A stretch of DNA of 64,000 nt from CAYLLN01 sp036496265. GTDB lineage: Bacteria; Planctomycetota; Planctomycetia; Pirellulales; Pirellulaceae. Shown here one piece after another: positions 42,432 through 51,294 of the stretch; within the stretch, counting starts at the first letter, position 1; each line of letters starts with the position of its first letter. Location of the stretch: NCBI GenBank assembly GCA_036496265.1, contig DASXLL010000319.1, positions 14,019 to 78,018 of the forward strand, read 5' to 3'. The translations under genes and the position numbers were made by a program. The notes under the pieces are model-generated. The model did no database searches, was not told the origin of the DNA, and was given only the letters and a program-made list of their open reading frames with translations.

Positions 42432-43250
42432 GTGGTCAAATTACTTACTGACGACCAGCTGCATTGCTTTCAGAAGCAAGGAATCGTCTATCCGATTCGC
42501 GTCCTATCGCCAGACCAATCGCTCGCCTACCGCCACGTATGCGACCGGCTGGAAGCGGAACTTGGTGGTCAGCCGCGGACGGTCGAAGTTCGGCAAATGC
42601 ACCTGCATTTTGCCTGGGCCTATCGGCTCGCGACGGAGCCGCGAATTCTGGACGCCGTCGAGGATTTGCTCGGACCCGACCTCGTGATTTGGGCCACAGA
42701 ACTGTTTGCAAAACATCCCAGCGATGCAAGCGTGTCCATTGGCTGGCACCGCGATGGGCCCTACATGGGATTGGATCCCGACCAGACGCTTACGGCGTGG
42801 GTCGCGTTGTCCGAAAGCACTTTAGAAAACGGCTGCATGCGATTTGCCCGCGAGGGGGACCGAAAGCAGACGACTCAATGGCAAGTTCGAGATTCTCGAT
42901 CATCCGCCGGTGGACACGTAGCTCGGAACGTTCCGCAAGGAGAAACAGTTCCGGTGATTCTTCAGGCCGGTGAAATGTCTCTGCACGACGTGCATGTGCT
43001 GCACGGGTCTGACCCCAATCGAAGCAACCAGAAGCGCGTCGGGTTTGCGATTCGCTTTACCACGCCCCAAGTCCGTCCCGCAGTGGACCGACCGCCGGCA
43101 ATCTTGGCCCGCGGCGCCGACCATTACGGTTATTTTGAGTTGTGGGAGCCACCTTCTGCTGACGACCGAGCCGCGATTGGCGAAATGCGACTGTCGGCTC
43201 GGCGTCACTTGGATGCAACGCTGCAAAATCTACAGACTGCCAGGCGGTAA
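42432..43250 (+). CDS. PhyH-family Fe(II)/2-oxoglutarate dioxygenase
   Basis: 272 residues. The iron ligands are the H-x-D in VSIGWHRDGPYMG and the distal His in DVHVLHGSDPNRSNQKRVGF, with Arg two turns later for 2-oxoglutarate. These are the hallmarks of phytanoyl-CoA-dioxygenase-like hydroxylases, which often act on carrier- or CoA-bound acids. The start is GTG (42432-42434), preceded by an imperfect tandem GGATTCA repeat at 42404-42430. It is followed after 46 bp by an acyl carrier protein gene, consistent with hydroxylation of an acyl or aminoacyl carrier substrate. Confidence 0.9.
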   Translation: MVKLLTDDQLHCFQKQGIVYPIRVLSPDQSLAYRHVCDRLEAELGGQPRTVEVRQMHLHFAWAYRLATEPRILDAVEDLLGPDLVIWATELFAKHPSDASVSIGWHRDGPYMGLDPDQTLTAWVALSESTLENGCMRFAREGDRKQTTQWQVRDSRSSAGGHVARNVPQGETVPVILQAGEMSLHDVHVLHGSDPNRSNQKRVGFAIRFTTPQVRPAVDRPPAILARGADHYGYFELWEPPSADDRAAIGEMRLSARRHLDATLQNLQTARR

Positions 43251-43296
43251 CCGAGTATATCCGCGCTGCACCTGCCCGCCCGAGTAGCTTCCCCCC

Positions 43297-43554
43297 ATGA
43301 ATAAGACCGTCGAACAAACGATCCGGGATTACATCGAAAATTCGTTCCTGGCTGAAGACCAGATGGTCGCGCTGGGCAACGACGATGACTTGCTGATCGT
43401 TCTCGATTCGCTGCAAATCCTGCGAATGCTGATGGATCTCGAAACGGAATACTCCATTCGAGTCGATCCCAGCGAGTTCACGCCCGAGAATTTGGGGTCC
43501 GTCCAGCGGCTGGCTGATTTTGTCGGCCGGAAACTGAGGAGTGCCGCGTGTTAG
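43297..43554 (+). CDS. Free-standing acyl (peptidyl) carrier protein
   Basis: 85 residues, acidic, four-helix. The phosphopantetheine serine is in LDSLQILRMLMDLE, which matches the DSL motif. The length and the FTPENLGSVQRLADFVGRKL C-terminus are typical of single carrier domains. The start is 46 bp after the PhyH stop, and the stop lies inside the first codons of the FAD gene (7-nt overlap). Expected to be charged by the AMP-forming ligase encoded two genes on. Confidence 0.93.
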   Translation: MNKTVEQTIRDYIENSFLAEDQMVALGNDDDLLIVLDSLQILRMLMDLETEYSIRVDPSEFTPENLGSVQRLADFVGRKLRSAAC

Positions 43555-44870
43555 CTGACGAAGGTCATGCCGGCGCATTGCCTGCTCGTCCGGTGGTGGT
43601 TTGCGGCGCAGGCGCTGCCGGAACGGCTGCCGCGCTGGCCGCAGCGCGATCCGGCGTCGCTGTGCTGCTCATCGAAACCGCGCCGAACCTGGGCGGGACG
43701 GTCGCGAATGTTCTGATTCATACAATCGGCGGACTGTTCGATTCGTCCGGTGATTTCATCAATGACGGCCTGCCACGCGAGCTTGTTGAACGCTTGCAGG
43801 CGGCCGACTCGCGCACTGGCCGTCGAAAAATGGGCCGGTTGGTGGTCTTGCAAGTTTGTCCCAATGTCTATCGCCACACATTGGAGCGCTGGATCGGCGA
43901 CGAGCCGCAAATCACGATGCTTCTGGGAGCGACCATTGGCTCGGTTCGGCAGTCGGACGGACAGATCACCGAATTGAGCGTAAAGTTCCGCGAACAGCAC
44001 TTCTCCGTTCAGCCGCGAGCCGTTGTCGATGCGACCGGCACCGCCGCTGTGGCCCGGCTGCTGAGTTCATCGCACGTGATTGACGATCAGCAGCGCGCTG
44101 GGGGCGGCCTGATCTTCCGCCTGCGCAATGCGTCGCCTGGCGCGCTGCAATTTCCCAAGGGGGTAGGCGTAGTGAGCGCAATCCGCGCGGCGGCGGATGC
44201 TGGAGCGCTGCCGTCTGCGTGCCGCCACGCTTGGCTCGATGCCGGCATCGACCCGGACGAGGCCTTCGTCAAATTGCTCGTTCCGCTTCCGAGCGGTGCG
44301 CTTTCCGCCGCCGGCCAGAACGACGAATATCAAACCGCTCTGGCTACGCAAGCGGCGTTGGTCAACTTCCTCAAGCAACTTCCCGACTTTCGCGATGCGG
44401 TTGTAACGCAAACAGGCAGCCTAGGCATACGCGACGGCGGACGAATCGCCGGCCGCTATACGCTGACTGGGGACGATGTTCGAGCAGGCCGCACGTTCGC
44501 AGATGGCATCTGCCGCTGCGCATGGCCAATTGAATATTGGGATTCCATCCGCGGCGTTTCCATCGAGTATTTGCCCGCAGGGGCAGCTTATGAGATTCCG
44601 ATGCGCTGCCTGCAGCTCATGGGCGTCGAAAACTATTGGACGGCCGGTAAATGCCTGTCCGCAGACCGACATGCTCATGCATCGGCTCGCGTCGCCGGCG
44701 CATGCTGGGCGATGGGGCAGGCGGCTGGCAGGGCTGCGGCCTTGTGCCAGGAACACGAGGAGATCGGTGCGCATGAATCTTTACGACCTGTTTCACGCTA
44801 CGGCGCGACGGCAGCCGAATCATCCCGCGGTAATCATGACAGCGCCCGGCACCGGTCTGTCGTACCGTGA
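43548..44870 (+). CDS. FAD-dependent oxidoreductase of the cluster
   Basis: 440 residues with GTG start (43548) overlapping the carrier gene by 7 nt. The FAD-binding fold is PVVVCGAGAAGTAAALAAAR followed by LLIETAPNLGG, GGTVANVLIHTIGG, and late VENYWTAGKCLSADRHAHAS, the C-terminal FAD block of the pfam12831-type reductases. The last ~35 residues overlap the ligase gene in another frame and are not conserved-looking, so the true C-terminus may be nearer residue 405 or a frameshift may be present. Likely oxidises a carrier-tethered intermediate. Related enzymes include dehydrogenases and halogenase-like monooxygenases; no halogenase WxWxIP motif is visible. Confidence 0.85.
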   Translation: MLADEGHAGALPARPVVVCGAGAAGTAAALAAARSGVAVLLIETAPNLGGTVANVLIHTIGGLFDSSGDFINDGLPRELVERLQAADSRTGRRKMGRLVVLQVCPNVYRHTLERWIGDEPQITMLLGATIGSVRQSDGQITELSVKFREQHFSVQPRAVVDATGTAAVARLLSSSHVIDDQQRAGGGLIFRLRNASPGALQFPKGVGVVSAIRAAADAGALPSACRHAWLDAGIDPDEAFVKLLVPLPSGALSAAGQNDEYQTALATQAALVNFLKQLPDFRDAVVTQTGSLGIRDGGRIAGRYTLTGDDVRAGRTFADGICRCAWPIEYWDSIRGVSIEYLPAGAAYEIPMRCLQLMGVENYWTAGKCLSADRHAHASARVAGACWAMGQAAGRAAALCQEHEEIGAHESLRPVSRYGATAAESSRGNHDSARHRSVVP

Positions 44871-46212
44871 GCTGGATGACGCGGTCACGAGAACCAGTGA
44901 TCGATTGCGAGCAGCGGGTGTCGTGCCTGGAGAGTGCATCGGGCTACACTGTCCCAGCTCCGCTGAGTACATCATCTTCACGTACGCGGTGTGGCGCTGC
45001 GGCGGCTGCGTCATTCCACTGGCCATGGAGCTTGCGGCTGCGGAAAAGCAAGAGATTTGCCGCTGTCTGGCGATGGACAAGATCATCTCGGCGCCGCGAA
45101 GCGTTGGCGTATTCTCACCTTTCTGCTGCGGCCCGGCGACCGAGTTGACGCCCCATGCCCAGGTCTTTGCCGTACAAGCCCTTCCAGAGCGTCCGGCCGC
45201 GTTGGACCAAATCAATCCGGCATTTATTCGCTTCAGCTCCGGTACGACCGGAACTGCCAAGGGGGTTGTGCTTTCCCACGAAACAGTCCGGGAGCGGATC
45301 GCGGCGGCCAACGAGATGCTCGTGATCGGCCCTCAAGATCGCGTCTTGTGGGTTCTTTCAATGGCCTATCACTTCACGGTCTCGATTGTGGCCTATTTGA
45401 CTTACGGCGCGACGGTCGTTTTGCCCCGAAATCATTTCGCGGCTGCAATCATCGACGCGGTGCGTACCACGGAGTGCTCGATTCTCTATGCTTCGCCTAC
45501 CCATTATGGGCTGCTGTCGGAGTATCCCCAGGCAGCGCCAATGCCGTCCTTGCGACTAGCGATTTCGACGACCAGCGCGCTCAATCCGCGCGTTAACAGC
45601 CAATTCAACGAGCGATACGGCCGGCCAATCGGTCAGGCGCTCGGCATCATCGAAGTGGGGCTGCCCTGCATCGACGTGGAGCCGGCCGTCGAGCGTAATA
45701 GCATTGGCCGCGTGCTTCCTGCGTATGAACTGCGGATGAACGACGTGGGCCTGGGCGTAGAGGCAAGGGAAATTCTCCTCCGCGGCCCCGGCATGCTGGA
45801 TGCTTACTACCACCCCTGGCAAACGCGTGAAGAAATCCTCATCAACGGCTGGTTTCACACAGGTGACGTCGGAAACTTGGATGCGGAAGGCCATTTGTAT
45901 CTGACCGGCCGCACGAAGGACGTAATTAACGTGATGGGCATGAAGTTCTTTCCGCAGGAAGTCGAACGCGTGCTGGCCTCGCATCCGGAGGTAGCCGCGG
46001 CCAGCGTTTTCGCGGCACTCGACGACCGATGGGGCGAGGCGGTCCAGGCGCGGGTCGTTCTCCGCGGTGGTTCCCGGGACGAGCATTTGGCCAATCGCTT
46101 GCAAGCCTATTGCCGGAAGCGAATCGCGGCCTACAAAGTGCCACAGCAAATCGAGTTTGTGACAACGCTGCCACGCACGGCTAGCGGAAAGGTATTGCAC
46201 CGGGCCCTCTGA
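44773..46212 (+). CDS. AMP-forming acyl-CoA/ACP ligase (adenylation enzyme)
   Basis: 479 residues from the ATG at 44773-44775 (MNLYDLFHATARRQPNHPAV). Core motifs: A3 FIRFSSGTTGTAKGVVLS, A5-like QALGIIEVGLPC, A7 WFHTGDVGNLDAEGHLYLTG, A8 hinge RTKDVINVMGMKFFPQEVE, and the C-terminal lysine in TLPRTASGKVLHRAL. It should activate a carboxylic acid as adenylate and load it onto the neighbouring carrier protein. Specificity pocket residues cannot be assigned from sequence alone. It overlaps the FAD gene by 98 nt and is followed after one base by the condensation enzyme. Confidence 0.92.
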   Translation: MNLYDLFHATARRQPNHPAVIMTAPGTGLSYRELDDAVTRTSDRLRAAGVVPGECIGLHCPSSAEYIIFTYAVWRCGGCVIPLAMELAAAEKQEICRCLAMDKIISAPRSVGVFSPFCCGPATELTPHAQVFAVQALPERPAALDQINPAFIRFSSGTTGTAKGVVLSHETVRERIAAANEMLVIGPQDRVLWVLSMAYHFTVSIVAYLTYGATVVLPRNHFAAAIIDAVRTTECSILYASPTHYGLLSEYPQAAPMPSLRLAISTTSALNPRVNSQFNERYGRPIGQALGIIEVGLPCIDVEPAVERNSIGRVLPAYELRMNDVGLGVEAREILLRGPGMLDAYYHPWQTREEILINGWFHTGDVGNLDAEGHLYLTGRTKDVINVMGMKFFPQEVERVLASHPEVAAASVFAALDDRWGEAVQARVVLRGGSRDEHLANRLQAYCRKRIAAYKVPQQIEFVTTLPRTASGKVLHRAL

Positions 46213-46213
46213 G

Positions 46214-47587
46214 ATGCCAGCCGAGACCTCACTACCGCCCATCCAGGATACGCAACCTCTCAATCCGCTGGACGCGGCGATTCGCTGCGGCGACCAATCG
46301 ATCCGGGGAATGGGATACCCGGGCTTTGAGACGCAAATGTTGGTCTGGCTTTCTGGCCGACTCGACGCCGTCAGGTTGAAGCACGCGCTTTCTCGCCTGG
46401 CCCTGCGGCGGCCAGTCATCACTGCCCGCCTGAGGGAGGACGAAGACTGCGCCCCTGGACGGCCGTATTGGGCCATTCAAGGAACGCCGGCTGTTCTCCA
46501 TGAAGTCCAGTTGCCGGACGCCCATCCCGCAGCGGTCAACACTTTCGCCGCGGAATTACTGTCGAAAAGTCATGACCTCCAGATGGACGTGCCGCTACGA
46601 TTTTTCTTGCTTCGCCGCCCCCATGGCCAAGACGTCTTTTTGATGCAGTACAGCCACGTCCTGATGGATAAATTTGCATCCGTACAAGTGCTCCGGGAAA
46701 TCGACGAGATCTACAGACTTGATCACAAAGATGAGCACGAAGATAACCTAGCAGTGCCGACCGAGCCTCGAAACGTGGTACACCGCTGGCTAATGCGCTT
46801 GCCGCGCGCTGACCGCCGGGCGGCGTCGAGCGCCGCGATCAAGCTCCACGGACGAGTATTGCGGGGCAGAGCGGCGATACTAGGATCCGGCGAGGAAGAC
46901 AAGCCGCGGCGAGTCGCCCTCCAAATTGCGACTCGATCTCTCGATCCCGATTGCGTTCGCGCGCTTCACGAACGTAGTGCGAAAGTCTGCGGCCTTCCCA
47001 ATCTGTCGATGGTCATCTTGGCGTCGGCCTTTCGGGCGATCGACCGGCTCGGGCCGCCCGAGCGCAACGCCGATCGCAACTATGTCGCCGGCATCGGATT
47101 GGACATGAAGCACCGTCGACAGGATCGAGCGCTACTTCAAAACCTCGTTTCTGTGGTGCCGATCTTTGCCCGGCCGGCGGAACTGGCCGATTACGATCAG
47201 TTGGTTCGCAATTTAAGCGGGCAGATTCGGGAGCGGCTGAGAGATAAGGTCGATTGGGGCGTGCTGCGTTTGGCAAACGCATTTCAGCGTAAACCACGGC
47301 ATATCCGCTGGGTGATGGAACACCTGACGCGCTGGACGTATTCCTTGTGGTACGCCTACTTTGGTTCGTTGGATTCAATTGGCGACCGATTCTGCGGTGT
47401 TCCCATAGGAAATGCTCATTACATCGGTCCGACCTGGTCGCCCATGGGTCTCTCCCTTTTGGTCAACCAATTTCAAGGGCCAATGTGCTTTCAGGCAACC
47501 TATGATCCCGATCTGGTCGGCAGCGAAGCGGGGGAGGCATTCCTTGATCTACTGCTTGAAGACCTGCAGGAGTTTGCAGCTGGTTAG
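46214..47587 (+). CDS. Condensation-type acyltransferase (PapA/C-domain-like)
   Basis: 457 residues, one base after the ligase stop (TGAGATG). Two-lobe CoA-dependent-acyltransferase fold with the active site as QYSHVLMDKFASVQVL: the catalytic His and structural Asp of HHxxxDG are kept, but the first His is Ser and the Gly is Lys. The C-terminal lobe has GNAHYIGPTWSPMGLSLLVN and QATYDPDLVGSEAGEAF, as in free-standing condensation enzymes. It probably joins the carrier-bound acyl group to an amine or alcohol acceptor. End of the cluster. Confidence 0.83.
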   Translation: MPAETSLPPIQDTQPLNPLDAAIRCGDQSIRGMGYPGFETQMLVWLSGRLDAVRLKHALSRLALRRPVITARLREDEDCAPGRPYWAIQGTPAVLHEVQLPDAHPAAVNTFAAELLSKSHDLQMDVPLRFFLLRRPHGQDVFLMQYSHVLMDKFASVQVLREIDEIYRLDHKDEHEDNLAVPTEPRNVVHRWLMRLPRADRRAASSAAIKLHGRVLRGRAAILGSGEEDKPRRVALQIATRSLDPDCVRALHERSAKVCGLPNLSMVILASAFRAIDRLGPPERNADRNYVAGIGLDMKHRRQDRALLQNLVSVVPIFARPAELADYDQLVRNLSGQIRERLRDKVDWGVLRLANAFQRKPRHIRWVMEHLTRWTYSLWYAYFGSLDSIGDRFCGVPIGNAHYIGPTWSPMGLSLLVNQFQGPMCFQATYDPDLVGSEAGEAFLDLLLEDLQEFAAG

Positions 47588-47896
47588 AAGTCCGTCGCGG
47601 TGCCAACGCTGTGTTTTTGCTCGATGCAATGTATCGCTGAATCTGCTGTCGCTGCGAGAATCTGTTCCCAGCCGGATGCTGAGTATCGGCTGAAAACCCG
47701 CAGACTGCCTGGCCGCATTGCTAAAATTCTCGCTGGACGAAATCAGGGTCGCTGTTCGACTTCGAGTTTGGGTGCCGCATCTGGATGCGCTGCCGCAATG
47801 GGCAACGAGCCGCCATGTTCCGTTAGTATCCCGTATGATTAGCGATTCCAAACGAATTACGAAGTGCAGCTTGTTCTTTTTGCGATCGAGCAAACT
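47588..47896. other. 309-bp gap after the biosynthetic cluster
   Basis: No ORF with family similarity, no clear terminator hairpin and no repeat is visible. A 135-residue minus-strand ORF across it has no recognisable character and no good ribosome site. The promoter of the PqaA-like gene is presumably near 47850-47890. Confidence 0.55.
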
Positions 47897-49453
47897 ATGT
47901 CCAATCAAGTACAGCTCTTCCGGTCTCAGGTCTGGGCGGCGGGTTCTAAAAGTCATGTTTCCAGGTCGCCGATTTGGGCGATTGCTTCCATCCGATCGTT
48001 TTTCGTTGTTGCTATTTACTGGGCCCTGGCTGGCTGTGCCCAGGGTGAGATCAAGCCAGCCGCATACGACCTGTCCGCAGTGCGCGATCCAGCCACGCTG
48101 GAGACACGCATTGTGCAGGACTGGAAGCCCGTGGCGAACGACCCGTCGATCCGCCAGAAACTGGTTGAGGTCACGGTCTGCGAATGGTGGCCGGGGCAGA
48201 AAGTCCGCCTGCCGGTCACGTTCGTAGCGCCCGCGTCGGGCGGCCCGTGCCGCGACGTGATCGTCGCCAATATGGGCCTCGCGCTGCGGCCGGCGTTGCC
48301 CAGTGGGGCGGCGTTGCGACTACTCAAAGAGAAGCGAGTTGGTGTCGTACTCGTCGGCATGGGGACCATCGACGCCATGCGGCCAGCAGGAAAACTGCGA
48401 TTGGGCATGCAGGAACAATTGCTGAAGACAAAGGACACTCGTTTTACACCAGCCTGGATTTGGGGTCTGAGCGACATGCGCGCATTGACTGCGGCAATCG
48501 CGGAAAACGACGCATTTCAGCCCACCAAGGTTCTGGCGACTGGCGGCTCGAAGCGCGGCGTTGCCGCTGCTGTTGCTGGAATTCACGACGACCGCTTCAC
48601 GGCTATCATGCCAATCGTCGCGCCGCCGCTTGGAAACCCCGGCGGCGCCTACGTGGTCGGCACTGATCCGGCTGAGATAACGAAGGCCAACGAAGTGTTT
48701 CTAGCCGCTTTAGCCGACGGAAAAATGCCGGGACTGCCCGCAACAGCCCATGCCGCACTCGTCGATCGGCAAGATCGCCGTATCGATGAGCGCATTACAT
48801 TAGCCCAAGCACAAACAGCCGGCTGGAGCGAAGCCGAGATTGCACAAATCAACGATCGGGCCTGGGATATTTGCCACGCCGCCAATTACCTACAGATTTG
48901 TCAGCGGCGCGGTCTGGAAATCTTTTACAACGTCGGCACGAACGACAACGTGAGCCCATCCCTGCGCGAGCTCGGGCATCTATGGCCGCAGTTTCCCATC
49001 TATATTGTGCCTGGCGGTCAGCACGGAGGTCCGAAAGGGGCGGGTTTTAGTCGCCAGGTGCCCACGTTGCCCGAGGTCGATGAAAACTTGTTTGCGTTCG
49101 CGGAGCACCATTTCTTTGGCACTCAACCTAACACCACGATACCTAAAATAAACGCCACTTGGGATTCTCCGTCACGAACCCTGCACGTCGATGTGACGTT
49201 CGCCAACGAGGTGGACCCACAAAAGAACGAGCTCTCCTGGTCCTTGAACCGCCATCCGCCGTATACGCTGGCCTTCGAGTATGATCGGTGGAACGCAATT
49301 CAGCTTAAACAGATCGGCCATGGGCGCTTCAGCAGCCAGATTGTTTTTCAGGCCGGCGACGAGTCTATCCAGCTTGTCACCACTCACACCTACACGATTG
49401 AAAATCGTTCACTTTCATTTTCGAGCCCCTTGCTGCAAGTTGACCTCCGATAG
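47897..49453 (+). CDS. Exported PhoPQ-activated-protein-like (PqaA-type) alpha/beta hydrolase
   Basis: 518 residues from the ATG at 47897 (MSNQVQLFRSQVW). Signal region FVVAIYWALAGCAQGE; a lipobox-like LAGC suggests a lipoprotein. The hydrolase core has VLATGGSKRGVAAAVAGIHD (nucleophile in GGSKRG) and FTAIMPIVAPP, matching the PqaA pattern. A catalytic Asp is likely in IFYNVGTNDNVSP and the His in PGGQHGGPKG. A C-terminal beta-sandwich of about 110 residues follows. Its link to the preceding cluster is only positional, after a 309-bp gap. Confidence 0.75.
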   Translation: MSNQVQLFRSQVWAAGSKSHVSRSPIWAIASIRSFFVVAIYWALAGCAQGEIKPAAYDLSAVRDPATLETRIVQDWKPVANDPSIRQKLVEVTVCEWWPGQKVRLPVTFVAPASGGPCRDVIVANMGLALRPALPSGAALRLLKEKRVGVVLVGMGTIDAMRPAGKLRLGMQEQLLKTKDTRFTPAWIWGLSDMRALTAAIAENDAFQPTKVLATGGSKRGVAAAVAGIHDDRFTAIMPIVAPPLGNPGGAYVVGTDPAEITKANEVFLAALADGKMPGLPATAHAALVDRQDRRIDERITLAQAQTAGWSEAEIAQINDRAWDICHAANYLQICQRRGLEIFYNVGTNDNVSPSLRELGHLWPQFPIYIVPGGQHGGPKGAGFSRQVPTLPEVDENLFAFAEHHFFGTQPNTTIPKINATWDSPSRTLHVDVTFANEVDPQKNELSWSLNRHPPYTLAFEYDRWNAIQLKQIGHGRFSSQIVFQAGDESIQLVTTHTYTIENRSLSFSSPLLQVDLR

Positions 49454-49591
49454 AAATAGGGTCAAAGGGTGTCAAGCAAACACGTTCTTAATTCGTGGCT
49501 AGAATTCCGCGTTTGCGCCGAGCGAGATGGCTTCCCGAGACGCAAGAAATCTGCTCGTTTTCAACGTTTGAGTGGATGGCGCTGGCAAAGT

Positions 49592-51130
49592 CTATTCGCC
49601 ACGGTTTGTTCGAAACGGAGAGGCGGGTAAACCGGCGACGTTGTAGAGATTGCAGGTTGGAAAGTTCGACCAGGCGTAGCGGACAGCGGCCGGTTCGGGA
49701 ACGTCCGGCGCAGAGACAATGACAGAATCGCCATCGATGCGGGCGCTCGCGGGCTTCCAAGTACCATCTTTTGCAGCGATTTCGAAGCCCTGGAGTTCGC
49801 CGACTTTGCCCACTAAGCCGCCGTGAACATGCGAGAAACGAACGACGATCGAATTGCCCCGGCGCTCGTGTCCCGCGGGAAGCGGACCCGATGTCGGGAC
49901 GGATTTGCCATACACCTCCCCCAGCGCCCAGAGCGCCAGCCGTTTGCCAACATCTTGTTTGTTTTTCGGGTGAATATCTTTTTCTTCGCCGATATCGATG
50001 GTGATCGCCATACCCGTTTTGGGCACCGCGAGCGACTTGAGCATCGCTTCGCGGACGGTCGGCCAATCACGGCCGGGACCGCCAAAGTTGGGCAACTGCA
50101 CCCAAGCAACCGGAAAGTCGTAGCCCCACCTCGTGCGCCAATCTTTAACTAGCAGTGGCAGCTGATATTGGTAGAACTCCGCCTTGCCCGGCGTTGAATT
50201 AGCCTCCCCCTGGTACCACAGCGCGCCGCGGATTGCATAAGGGATGAGCGGCGCGATCTTTCCATTGAACAGACCTCCCACGTTGCCTTTCCGCTTCTGA
50301 ACGGCAACTGGATCCTGGGGTTTCTTAGGCAGCGACTTGCCGGCAACTTTGGCCGCCTTGGTGGCCGCTTGCCAGGCAGCCAGGTCGCGCTCGTACTTCG
50401 CCTTGGCTGCTGCCGTATCGACGTTGGATCCGGTCGCTTTGGTTGCGTCGAAAAACGCTTTCAGTTCAGAAGATGCGCGTTGTGCCTCGGGGCTGATCCA
50501 GGACTCGATCGGCGTACCGCCGACAGACGAATTGATAAGACCAACGGGAACGCCCAACTCTTTATGCAACTCGCGGCCGAAAAAGTAGGCGGTGGCCGAG
50601 AAGCGGGCGACGGTATCGGGCGAGCAGACGGCCCACTCACCATGACATTCGGACTGCGCCTTCTCCGCCGCCGGTGATGATTCGGTGAACATGCGGATCT
50701 GCGGATAGTTGGCAGCCGCTTGCTCCCGCTCAAAGTCCTTGGCGCGGTTCACTGTCATTGCCATGTTCGATTGGCCCGAGCCCAGCCACACCTCGCCGAT
50801 AAGGACGTCCTTAATTGCTAAGTTGTTTTTGCCAGCGATCTCAAGCGTATGCGGCCCGCCGGCGGCGAGTTTGCCGAGCTTCACCTGCCACTTGCCGTCT
50901 TGGTCAGCGGTCGCTTTCGCCGTGGCGCCATTGATGGAGACGCTCACGGACTCGCCAGGCGCCGCCCAGCCCCAGACGGGTGCTTCGACATCCGCTTGCA
51001 GAACCATGTGATCCGAAAAAATGGCGGGCAAGCGAACGTCGGCGCGGGCCTGCAAGCCCAGAATCATCGCAGCACCAGCGACCGCTAGCGATACGTATCG
51101 GATCAGTGAACGGCGGATGTCAAACAGCAT
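49592..51130 (-). CDS. Exported sialate O-acetylesterase-like carbohydrate esterase
   Basis: 512 residues from the ATG at 51128-51130; signal RYVSLAVAGAAMILGLQARA. The SASA domain has EVWLGSGQSNMAMTV (nucleophile Ser in GQSN), VGLINSSVGGTPIESWI, ALWYQGEANSTPGKAEF and a DxxH-type end near DIGEEKDIHPKNKQDVGKRL. An inserted Ala/Lys-rich segment (AAAKAKYERDLAAWQAATKA) lies in the middle. Removes O-acetyl groups from sialic acid or other acetylated glycans outside the cytoplasm. Confidence 0.9.
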   Translation of the reverse strand: MLFDIRRSLIRYVSLAVAGAAMILGLQARADVRLPAIFSDHMVLQADVEAPVWGWAAPGESVSVSINGATAKATADQDGKWQVKLGKLAAGGPHTLEIAGKNNLAIKDVLIGEVWLGSGQSNMAMTVNRAKDFEREQAAANYPQIRMFTESSPAAEKAQSECHGEWAVCSPDTVARFSATAYFFGRELHKELGVPVGLINSSVGGTPIESWISPEAQRASSELKAFFDATKATGSNVDTAAAKAKYERDLAAWQAATKAAKVAGKSLPKKPQDPVAVQKRKGNVGGLFNGKIAPLIPYAIRGALWYQGEANSTPGKAEFYQYQLPLLVKDWRTRWGYDFPVAWVQLPNFGGPGRDWPTVREAMLKSLAVPKTGMAITIDIGEEKDIHPKNKQDVGKRLALWALGEVYGKSVPTSGPLPAGHERRGNSIVVRFSHVHGGLVGKVGELQGFEIAAKDGTWKPASARIDGDSVIVSAPDVPEPAAVRYAWSNFPTCNLYNVAGLPASPFRTNRGE

Positions 51131-51234
51131 TTGAGAACTCACGGGAGCGTGGTTATTGGCCCTGCAATACACGGTAGCGATGTTCTTATTTACTCGATCA
51201 TTCTCCACTTCGCTACCACTTTGCGCCGCACTAT

Positions 51235-51266
51235 TATGCAGCACCTCGACTATGCAGCACCTCGAC
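51235..51266. repeat. Two perfect tandem copies of a 16-bp unit
   Basis: TATGCAGCACCTCGAC occurs at 51235-51250 and 51251-51266 in the short gap between the kinase stop and the esterase start. It could be a double binding site for a regulator of the esterase gene or a small slippage product. Confidence 0.75.
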
Positions 51267-51294
51267 GCGCGCATGAGAGCCTATGCGAAAGTTC

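Noticed and set aside
44476..44772. Upstream start of the AMP-forming ligase (578 residues)
   Set aside because: Lies within the FAD gene in another frame; the adenylation fold begins at 44773.
47549..47956. 135-residue minus-strand ORF in the gap after the cluster
   Set aside because: Overlaps both neighbours' coding ends, with no family blocks or start context.
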